Part shown: positions 57,863-64,000 of the stretch, in pieces
How the letters are laid out: the number at the start of each line of letters is the position of its first letter
How positions within the stretch are numbered: the stretch's first letter is position 1
Origin: Clostridium sp. AF27-2AA
GTDB taxonomy: Bacteria; Bacillota; Clostridia; Lachnospirales; Lachnospiraceae
Length of the DNA: 64,000 nt
Assembly (NCBI RefSeq): GCF_003478505.1
Contig: NZ_QUFI01000012.1
Location: forward strand, 1-64,000
Direction of reading: 5' to 3'
Notes under the pieces: generated by a model
Databases searched by the model: none
Told to the model about the DNA's origin: nothing
What the model saw: only the letters and a program-made list of their open reading frames with translations
Translations under genes and position numbers: made by a program

Positions 57863-59374
57863 TTAATTAAACTGAGTAGCCATACTCATGATATTCTCCT
57901 GAGTTGCTTCCTCTCCGGATACCTCACCGGTCAGCTTGCCGGCACACATTACCAGGATCCGGTGTGACATACCGATCAACTCCGGCATTTCGGAGGAGAT
58001 CATGATGATCGATTTGCCCTGTCTGGTCAGCTCGATCATGATCTGGTAGATCTCATACTTAGCGCCGACATCGATACCACGGGTCGGCTCATCCATGATC
58101 AGCACGTCCGGATTGTTGGCCAGCCAGCGGGCAATGATGACCTTCTGCTGGTTTCCTCCGGAAAGAGACTGGATCAGCGTTTTGCTGCTCGGCGTCTTGA
58201 TTCTCAGTTTTGCGACATTATCCTTTACAAGATCCTCGATCTTTTTGGTGTCAAGCATCGGGCCGATCTTCAGATAATTGTTCAGGGAGGAGATGGATAC
58301 GTTATCTGCAATGGAAAGGCATCCAAGGATACCGGTTCCGCGGCGGTCCTCCGTGATCATTCCGATACCATCTCCGATCGCATCACGCGGTCTGGAAACC
58401 TGGATCGGTTTTCCGTGAACGAGCACCTCTCCGCTCTTGATATGCCTCATTCCGAAAATAGCCTCCATCAGCTCGGTTCTCTGCGCTCCGACCAGTCCGC
58501 CAAAGCCAAGGATCTCACCTTTCTTTAACTGGAAGCTGATATGCTGGAAGGACCGCTCGTGGATGCTGCACAGATCCTTCACTTCAAGGATCACATCATC
58601 CTTGATGGTATCTTCCTTAGGCGGATATACATTGGTCAGCTCACGTCCTACCATCTGGCGGACGATTTCATCATCACTGATGTTCTTAACTTCCCAGGTG
58701 CCAACATACGTGCCATCACGCATGATGGTAATATCATCGGCGATCTCACGGATCTCAGCCATCTTATGGGAGATGTAGATCATGGATACGCCTCTGGATC
58801 TAAGATCCCGGACAATACGGAACAGAGCGTCTACCTCGTTATCCGTAAGGGAAGACGTCGGCTCGTCCAGGATCACTACTTTCGCATTCATGGATACGGC
58901 CTTTGCGATCTCGACAGACTGCATCTGGGCAATAGAAAGCGTGCCAAGCTTTGCTTTCGGATCGTAAGGCATTTTGATATTTTCCAGCCATTTGGCTGCT
59001 TCTTCATTCATGGTCTTATGGTCAATGTACTTGAGCGGTCCGACCGATTTCAGCGGATAGCGGCCAAGATACATATTCTCCGCGATTGTCCGCTCCGGGA
59101 TCGGCTGCAGCTCCTGATGAACCATAGCCAGTCCTTTGTGTAATGCATCATCCGGATTCAGGATCGTCATCTTTTCGCCATCCAGATAGATTTCACCTTC
59201 ATCCATTTTATAAATTCCAAACAGGCATTTCATCAACGTTGATTTTCCGGCTCCGTTCTCTCCCATCAGTGCGTGAACAGTTCCGGGACGGACTCTTAAG
59301 TTGATCCCGTCAAGGGCTTTGACACCCGGGAAGCTTTTGCAGATTCCCTTCATTTCCAACCTGTACTCTGCCAT
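57863..59374 (-). CDS. mglA: Galactose/methyl-galactoside ABC ATPase MglA
   Basis: 503 residues; ATG 59374 after AAGGAGAG (an upstream in-frame ATG at 59410 has no site). Two ABC cassettes. First: MGENGAGKSTLMKCLFG, LSIAQMQSVEIAKAVS, VVILDEPTSSL. The second, degenerate at Walker A as usual for sugar ATPases (GGLVGAQRTELMEAIFG), has LSGGNQQKVIIARWL and VLIMDEPTRGID. Length matches E. coli MglA. Separated from mglB by a strong stem-loop. Confidence 0.95.
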   Translation of the reverse strand: MAEYRLEMKGICKSFPGVKALDGINLRVRPGTVHALMGENGAGKSTLMKCLFGIYKMDEGEIYLDGEKMTILNPDDALHKGLAMVHQELQPIPERTIAENMYLGRYPLKSVGPLKYIDHKTMNEEAAKWLENIKMPYDPKAKLGTLSIAQMQSVEIAKAVSMNAKVVILDEPTSSLTDNEVDALFRIVRDLRSRGVSMIYISHKMAEIREIADDITIMRDGTYVGTWEVKNISDDEIVRQMVGRELTNVYPPKEDTIKDDVILEVKDLCSIHERSFQHISFQLKKGEILGFGGLVGAQRTELMEAIFGMRHIKSGEVLVHGKPIQVSRPRDAIGDGIGMITEDRRGTGILGCLSIADNVSISSLNNYLKIGPMLDTKKIEDLVKDNVAKLRIKTPSSKTLIQSLSGGNQQKVIIARWLANNPDVLIMDEPTRGIDVGAKYEIYQIMIELTRQGKSIIMISSEMPELIGMSHRILVMCAGKLTGEVSGEEATQENIMSMATQFN

Positions 59375-59429
59375 CCCATTCTCTCCTTTCTGATTCCAGA
59401 CCAGATCCAAAGCCGGTCTCTTTAAAAAT

Positions 59430-59453
59430 CGGGTGTGTCAGACGACACACCCG
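59430..59453 (-). terminator. mglB-mglA intercistronic stem-loop
   Basis: CGGGTGTGTC (59430-59439) pairs with GACACACCCG (59444-59453); on the minus strand ATTTTTAAAG follows. A partial terminator or mRNA-stabilising stem that would keep MglB more abundant than MglA/MglC. Confidence 0.75.
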
Positions 59454-59490
59454 AAACATGAATCACTGTAAATCACAGGTCAGAGTCTGA

Positions 59491-60603
59491 CTATTTGATG
59501 ATGTCAAGAATATCCTTTGCATTGTCAGGAGTAACCTTTACATAGTCAACCATATTAACCGGATCAACAGTCTCGCCGTTTAAGAACTTCACAGCCATGT
59601 CTGCTGCGGTCTTTGCCTGGCCCATGTAATCGTTGAATACGGTACCGGTCATCTTGCCCTCGGTGATATCCTGAACAGCCTCAGTCAGAGCGTCAACACC
59701 TACCAGATAGATATCCTCATTTACTTTTCTGCCTGCTGCATCGATCGCCTGCAGTGCGCCAAGTGCCATTGCATCGTTGTTACAGAAAACAACCTCGATC
59801 TTGTCGCCGAACTGGGTTAAAGCATCCTGAACGATCTGCTGGCCCTTTGCCTGATCCCAGTCACCTCTCTGAAGGAGAAGTTCTTCAACTTCCAGACCTG
59901 CATCGGTCAGTGCCTTTACAGAGAACTCAGTTCTGTACTGTGCATCTACGTTCTCCGGATCGCCCTGAACCATGATGTAGCTTACTTTGCCATCGCCGTT
60001 GATATCGCCCTTGTTAGCGGTCTCAACGATCTCTTCACCCTGATAGGTACCGGACTGTCTTGCATCTGCACCAACATAGGTTGCGCTGATGCTGTCAGAA
60101 GCCCATCTCTCTTCCTCTGCGGTATCCGGCTCACGGTTGATGTAAACAACCGGGATACCTGCATCCTTACACATATCGGTTACCTGCGGTGCGGAGGAAG
60201 CCTGTACCAGATTCAGGATCATAACGTCAACGCCGGAAGCGATGAAGTTCTGGATCTGGTTTGTCTGCTCTGCCTGATCGCCCTTACCATCCTGGATGGT
60301 GATGTTTTCTTTCTTGAAGCCAAGCTCCTCGGTTAAATATCTCTCCAGCTCGGTACGGTACAGAGTCATGAAGTTATCATCGAATTTATAAATGGAAATG
60401 CCGACTTTCTTATCGGAAAAATCGCCGCCTGCTGCCTCTTTCACTTCTGCTGCGGTGGTCTCTGCCTCTTTTGCTGCCTCAGTAGTAGCGGCCTCGGTAG
60501 CTGCTGCGGTGGTCTCTGCCGGTTTGCTTCCGCCACATGCTGTCATGGACAGGATCATGCAGGATGCCATTGCCATTGCGGTTACTTTTTTAGTTAATTT
60601 CAT
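59491..60603 (-). CDS. mglB: Galactose-binding lipoprotein MglB
   Basis: 370 residues, ATG 60603 after GGGAGGAT. Lipobox SMTAC (Cys ~23) and a long Ala/Thr/Glu linker, then the type-I sugar-binding fold: KVGISIYKFDDNFMTLYRTE, MILNLVQASSAPQVTDM, VVYINREPDT, DINGDGKVSYIMVQGDPEN (Ca-binding loop, as in E. coli MglB), LLLQRGDWDQAKGQQIVQDA, VFCNNDAMALGALQAID and VGVDALTEAVQDI. Feeds MglA/MglC. A promoter candidate lies 75 bp upstream, after the sensor genes. Confidence 0.95.
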   Translation of the reverse strand: MKLTKKVTAMAMASCMILSMTACGGSKPAETTAAATEAATTEAAKEAETTAAEVKEAAGGDFSDKKVGISIYKFDDNFMTLYRTELERYLTEELGFKKENITIQDGKGDQAEQTNQIQNFIASGVDVMILNLVQASSAPQVTDMCKDAGIPVVYINREPDTAEEERWASDSISATYVGADARQSGTYQGEEIVETANKGDINGDGKVSYIMVQGDPENVDAQYRTEFSVKALTDAGLEVEELLLQRGDWDQAKGQQIVQDALTQFGDKIEVVFCNNDAMALGALQAIDAAGRKVNEDIYLVGVDALTEAVQDITEGKMTGTVFNDYMGQAKTAADMAVKFLNGETVDPVNMVDYVKVTPDNAKDILDIIK

Positions 60604-60676
60604 AATGTAAATCCTCCCTTAAATAAAATTGTCATAGTTTGTAAGTTTTTGTTTACTTTCTCCATCTGACAAGCTT

Positions 60677-60705
60677 ATTATAATGGTGGATTGTGCATTT
60701 TTCCA
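60677..60705 (-). promoter_or_regulatory. mglB promoter candidate
   Basis: Minus strand TGGAAA (60705-60700), 17 bp, TATAAT (60682-60677). The weak -35 suggests activation, fitting control by the two-component system encoded upstream. Confidence 0.55.
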
Positions 60706-60753
60706 TAGGATTTTCTTTCCTGGATTATTGAATTTTTTCGATTATACAATTTT

Positions 60754-61800
60754 TTATGGATTTATTTTCTCTTTTACGACATTATTCTGCCGGCTCCAGT
60801 AATATTTTCCTTTGTCCAGCGTAATTTCGCCCGGAATTGGTTCACCCATTCCGGCTGCGGCGGCAATCGTAAAGATCGCATTCGCATAGCCGGTTTTATC
60901 CGATGACACAGTTCCCAGCATCTTTCCGCTCTGCACGGCATCCTGTCCCTGCGTAGTTCCGTCAATCCCCACAACGCTGATTTTCTTTCCTCCGGCACGG
61001 TCCAGGGCATCGATCGCTCCCAGAGCCATATCGTCGTTATTGCTGAGGACCAGCTCAATGGTATCCGGATACAGCTCCAGCCACTGCTCCATCAGGGCCG
61101 AGGCCTGGGAGCGCTCCCAGTTGGCAATGCCTCCGGTGATTTTTTCAATAGGGACACCCCGGTCCTTTAACGTCTGGACAGACCACTCTGTCCGGATCAG
61201 GGAATCCTGGTGATTGCTTTCTCCCTCCAGCAGTACATAGCTGATAACACCGTCCCCGTTTTTGTCCATGGAAGCCGGATCCTTTTCATACTGGTCCGCC
61301 ACGATTTCCGCCTCCAGCACCGCGGATTCTTTGGCATCCGCACCAACATAGTAAAGCCTGTCCCAGCGGTCCATATCCTCCTCGACGGGCTGACGGTTAA
61401 AAAACACTACCGGTATATCAGCAGCCGCTGCTGCATCTATGATCCCGGAGGAGGTTGTGCGGTCCACCGGATTGACACAGAGCGTATCACAGCCCAGCGA
61501 TATAAAGCGTTCCACCTGCTTATTCTGGACGTACTGATTTCCCTTGGCATCCTGAATGTCCAGTGTCACCTTGATGCCCGTCTCCTGTTCATATTCCTTT
61601 GCCCTCTTTTCCAGCTCCGACCGGATATTGCCGATAAAGGTGTCATCTGCCCGGTACAGGCTTACTCCGATGCGGATCGCATGCTTCTTCTCCGGGGCAG
61701 CGCCCGCCCGGCAGCCGGAAAGCAATATGCAGGCCAGGGCCATACAGGCCGCAGAAACTATCTTCCGGTCACATTTTTTCTTATTCCTGTGTTTTTTCAT
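60754..61800 (-). CDS. MglB paralogue, second galactose-type binding lipoprotein
   Basis: 348 residues; ATG 61800 follows GGAGGCGG (the frame is open 45 codons further without a site). Signal peptide and lipobox LLSGC (Cys ~25). Same fold and motifs as MglB: IRIGVSLYRADDTFIGNIRS, LCVNPVDRTTSSGIIDAA, VVFFNRQPVEED, MDKNGDGVISYVLLEGESNH (Ca loop), ITGGIANWERSQASALMEQW, LSNNDDMALGAIDALD, VGIDGTTQGQDAV. It lies between the membrane-anchored sensor protein and mglB, 13 bp after the former. It may deliver sugar to the sensor rather than to the importer. Confidence 0.88.
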   Translation of the reverse strand: MKKHRNKKKCDRKIVSAACMALACILLSGCRAGAAPEKKHAIRIGVSLYRADDTFIGNIRSELEKRAKEYEQETGIKVTLDIQDAKGNQYVQNKQVERFISLGCDTLCVNPVDRTTSSGIIDAAAAADIPVVFFNRQPVEEDMDRWDRLYYVGADAKESAVLEAEIVADQYEKDPASMDKNGDGVISYVLLEGESNHQDSLIRTEWSVQTLKDRGVPIEKITGGIANWERSQASALMEQWLELYPDTIELVLSNNDDMALGAIDALDRAGGKKISVVGIDGTTQGQDAVQSGKMLGTVSSDKTGYANAIFTIAAAAGMGEPIPGEITLDKGKYYWSRQNNVVKEKINP

Positions 61801-61813
61801 TACGAACCGCCTC

Positions 61814-62785
61814 CTACTCAATGGGATAAAGCATTTTCTCGAATTCCGGGCTGCGCAGGTCTTCTTTCCGGATATAATAGCTCTCCAGCACCGTTGCCTC
61901 TTCCGTTTTCTGATTGGACAAAATCTCCACGGCACGCCGGACGCTTAAGTATCCGGTACTGAAATCATCTGTCACACTAAGCCCGCTTATCACGCCGCGG
62001 TCCAGATAATTCAAAAGCGGCGTGGCAGTCCCGCGGCCGTACAAACCGCTGACATGCTCCGGATATACGCTGCTGTCGGCCAGAATCTGTGCCGTCTCAA
62101 GAAGTGTTTCCGCGTCCAGGGCAATGATCACTGCCTGGGTGGATTCCGGATAAACCAGTTCTTCCACGATCTTGCGGATGCTTCCGTCACCGTGGCGCAC
62201 AAATTTCTTGATCTCACAGCCGCCTCCACGCAGAACCGATTCCACGCCATCCTGAAAATGCCGTCGGGCCGCCGATTTTCTGGAGCTGTAAAACAGATAA
62301 TAAGGAATCTGGTTTCCATGCTCATTCAGAGCCTGTCTGGCAAGATTCTGTCCCATGGCATCGTAATCGGTGGAAACCACTGCTGATACCTTATCCCGCG
62401 GAAGCTCAGCATTGACAAGCACTAGCGGGATCTGTACCCGTTTATCCGCCAGGGCGGATTCCAGGGCAGATTCCTCCACAGGCATCACGATCAGTGCCCT
62501 CGCACCGTCCTGCTGCTCTCTTGCCATCCGCTCGATCTGCTGGGAAGCATCACCGCCCTCATACAGCGTGATCATGCTTACATCCGCATTCAGCTCAATG
62601 GCTGCCCGGTCCACGCCCTTCTTAAAATTCTGGTAAGACTCATCCGTCGTGTCATCCAGGATCACCGAAACCGGATAAATTTCGTTTTTCCGCTCCTTGA
62701 TCAGAAGATTCGTAGAAGAAATCAGATACAGAAAGAGCAGTACGAACCCATAAATGACCCAGAGCCATGTATCCCGTTTTCTCAT
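61814..62785 (-). CDS. Membrane-anchored periplasmic-binding-type sensor protein
   Basis: 323 residues, ATG 62785 overlapping the kinase stop (ATGA). One uncleaved N-terminal helix (~7-27, WLWVIYGFVLLFLYLISS), no lipobox, then a type-I binding fold: YPVSVILDDTTDESYQNFKK, ARALIVMPVEESALESAL, VVSTDYDAMGQNLARQALNE, AVIIALDAETLLETAQIL, ISGLSVTDDFSTGYLSVRRA. No Ca loop. The layout kinase plus anchored binding protein matches XylFII-LytS of Clostridium beijerinckii, where the anchored protein reports sugar to the kinase. It is expected to be the ligand sensor for the mgl system. Confidence 0.85.
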   Translation of the reverse strand: MRKRDTWLWVIYGFVLLFLYLISSTNLLIKERKNEIYPVSVILDDTTDESYQNFKKGVDRAAIELNADVSMITLYEGGDASQQIERMAREQQDGARALIVMPVEESALESALADKRVQIPLVLVNAELPRDKVSAVVSTDYDAMGQNLARQALNEHGNQIPYYLFYSSRKSAARRHFQDGVESVLRGGGCEIKKFVRHGDGSIRKIVEELVYPESTQAVIIALDAETLLETAQILADSSVYPEHVSGLYGRGTATPLLNYLDRGVISGLSVTDDFSTGYLSVRRAVEILSNQKTEEATVLESYYIRKEDLRSPEFEKMLYPIE

Positions 62786-64000
62786 ACCGTTTTCTCCTTT
62801 TCCTGAATTTCCCGGTAATCCACCGCCGGAAGATGGATGCGGATCGTGGTGCCCTCATCCGGCTCCGACTCAATAAACAGTCCGTATTCATTTCCGAAAT
62901 ACAGTCTTATCCGCTCATTCACATTTTTAACGCCGATCCCGGAGCCGCGCTTTGAGGAAACATGTGCGTGATCCGTCAGCAGATTTTCTACCTGTTCCTC
63001 CGTCATGCCAAGACCGTTATCCAGCACGGTAAACCAAAGTCCGTCTTCCTTTTGTTCTGCTTTTATTTCAATGATGCCGTCCCCGTCCTTAAATTCCATG
63101 CCATGATAGATCGCGTTTTCCACAAGCGGCTGCAGCATCAGCTTCAGACTTGCATACCCCAGAACCTCCGGCGCCGCGTCAATGGTGTAGGTGAACTTAT
63201 TCTTAAAACGCATCTGCTGGATCATCAGATAGTTGCGCACATGTTCTAATTCGTCCCGCACCGGAATGATACTCTTTCCCTTGCTTAAGCTGATGCGGAA
63301 GAAACGGGCCAGGGCCGTAACCACCCGGACCGCCTCCGACTTCTGCTCGTTCTCGATCATCCACACGATGATATCCAGGGTATTGTAAAGAAAATGCGGA
63401 TTGATCTGGGACTGGAGCGTGTCAAATTCGCTTTTACGCTTGGATTCATGCTCTGCCACAATATCCTGCATCAGCACCTTGATCTGGCGCGCCATGTCAC
63501 CGATGGAACGCCCCAGATGCCGGATCTCATAGGATCCGCCCTGATAAACCTCCACATCCAGGTTCCCGTTCTCCAGCGCGTTGACTGATTTTTCCAGCTC
63601 CCGGATCGGGATGGTAATGCGGGAGGAAATCGATGCATTGATGATCATCAGCATAAACAGGAACAGCGCGATCAGAAATACCATAAACAATTTGGTCTTT
63701 AACGTATTCAGATAGCTTTCTTTTTCAGGTGTAACGCCCACCAGCTTCCAGCCGGTATAGCCCACCGATTTGACCGTTACATCCCGGATCTCGCCCTGAT
63801 AGGACTCCCGGCAGTTGCCATCGCGGTAACCGGCAGCAGCCCGGAAATTTTCCTGCATCTGCCCCGCGTCGATCAGCTGCATCTGCGGGTGGTAGATCAG
63901 CTGTCCGCCCGGACTCACCAGATAAAGGTAGCCGTGATTTCCCATGGTGATGCTGTCCAACAGCTGCTTTAAGCTTCCATAGGTAATGTCGATCAGCAAA
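62782..64000 (-). CDS. YesM/LytS-type sensor histidine kinase (5' end outside window)
   Basis: 406 visible residues; the frame runs off the right edge. The end of an extracellular Cache domain (GNHGYLYLVSPGGQLIYHPQ, VGYTGWKLVGVTP), a membrane helix (~105-125), HAMP (SSRITIPIRELEKSVNALEN), a coiled coil, the His_kinase domain with phospho-acceptor His in SQINPHFLYNTLDIIVWMI, and a HATPase with LMLQPLVENAIYHGM, VLDNGLGM and SGIGVKNVNERIRLYFG. Its YesN-like response regulator would be expected just beyond the window. It couples by ATGA overlap to the anchored binding protein. Confidence 0.92.
   Translation of the reverse strand, partial: LLIDITYGSLKQLLDSITMGNHGYLYLVSPGGQLIYHPQMQLIDAGQMQENFRAAAGYRDGNCRESYQGEIRDVTVKSVGYTGWKLVGVTPEKESYLNTLKTKLFMVFLIALFLFMLMIINASISSRITIPIRELEKSVNALENGNLDVEVYQGGSYEIRHLGRSIGDMARQIKVLMQDIVAEHESKRKSEFDTLQSQINPHFLYNTLDIIVWMIENEQKSEAVRVVTALARFFRISLSKGKSIIPVRDELEHVRNYLMIQQMRFKNKFTYTIDAAPEVLGYASLKLMLQPLVENAIYHGMEFKDGDGIIEIKAEQKEDGLWFTVLDNGLGMTEEQVENLLTDHAHVSSKRGSGIGVKNVNERIRLYFGNEYGLFIESEPDEGTTIRIHLPAVDYREIQEKEKTV

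Noticed and set aside
61210..61962. 250-codon plus-strand frame over the sensor proteins
   Set aside because: Antisense shadow of two binding-protein genes; no ribosome site or domain.

Overview
The window reads as a chromosomal segment of a low-to-mid GC, Gram-positive anaerobe, most likely a gut Lachnospiraceae (Clostridia). Reasons: strong AGGAGG ribosome sites; a glmS ribozyme in front of glmS; a divergent yneA/lexA pair with three LexA boxes; the Firmicutes order tig-clpP-clpX-lon-engB; a TPP riboswitch before thiW-thiM-thiE; LCP, LysM and NlpC/P60 wall proteins; and lipoproteins whose lipobox Cys is followed by Thr/Ala/Glu-rich linkers. No rRNA, tRNA or CRISPR array was seen.

Layout. 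0-2.8 kb is a mobile-element scar: a broken DDE transposase, a gene fragment, a small basic protein, a DIP1984-like protein and an XRE regulator. 2.9-9 kb is cell envelope: glmS with its ribozyme, a secreted NlpC/P60 hydrolase and an LCP ligase-type protein. 9.3-11.2 kb is a two-component system whose response regulator has lost its receiver domain. 11.5-17.9 kb holds a DUF2798 membrane protein, a TetR regulator and an AbgT transporter / S9 peptidase / amidohydrolase operon with a palindromic operator candidate. 18-22.9 kb is a partner-switching module: a DUF2156 protein, a MATE transporter fused to a degenerate anti-sigma-kinase-like domain, a SpoIIE-type phosphatase, an RsbW-like kinase and the last ~25 codons of a deleted STAS antagonist. 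23-25 kb holds ttcA and a tyrosine recombinase. 25-29 kb is a visibly AT-rich degraded island: LRR pseudogene, AAA+ ATPase, AraC pseudogene, small acidic protein, a second AAA+ remnant and arrays of an 11-bp TGTACTTTATT motif. 29-31.3 kb is a cobI-type methyltransferase translationally coupled to an ABC-2 exporter.

31.3-34 kb is thiamin salvage (thiW, thiM, thiE) under a TPP riboswitch and terminator. 34-38 kb holds an rRNA/tRNA methyltransferase, the SOS pair, an AEC transporter and a lipoprotein. 38-42 kb holds a cytidylate-kinase-like gene and a TrpXYZ-type ABC importer. 42-44.6 kb holds citX-citG without the citrate lyase subunits, and a membrane dipeptidase. 44.6-51.6 kb is housekeeping: mgsA, engB, lon, clpX, clpP, tig. 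51.7-56.1 kb pairs a GGDEF-EAL membrane protein with a solute-binding lipoprotein whose start is frameshifted. 56.3-64 kb holds a CYTH protein and a galactoside uptake-and-sensing cluster: YesM/LytS-type kinase, membrane-anchored binding protein, MglB paralogue, mglB, mglA, mglC.

The least explained material is the MATE/partner-switching module with its vanished antagonist, the TGTACTTTATT repeats that overlap the cobI promoter and lie beside an AAA+ ATPase, and the solute-binding-protein / cyclic-di-GMP gene pair.
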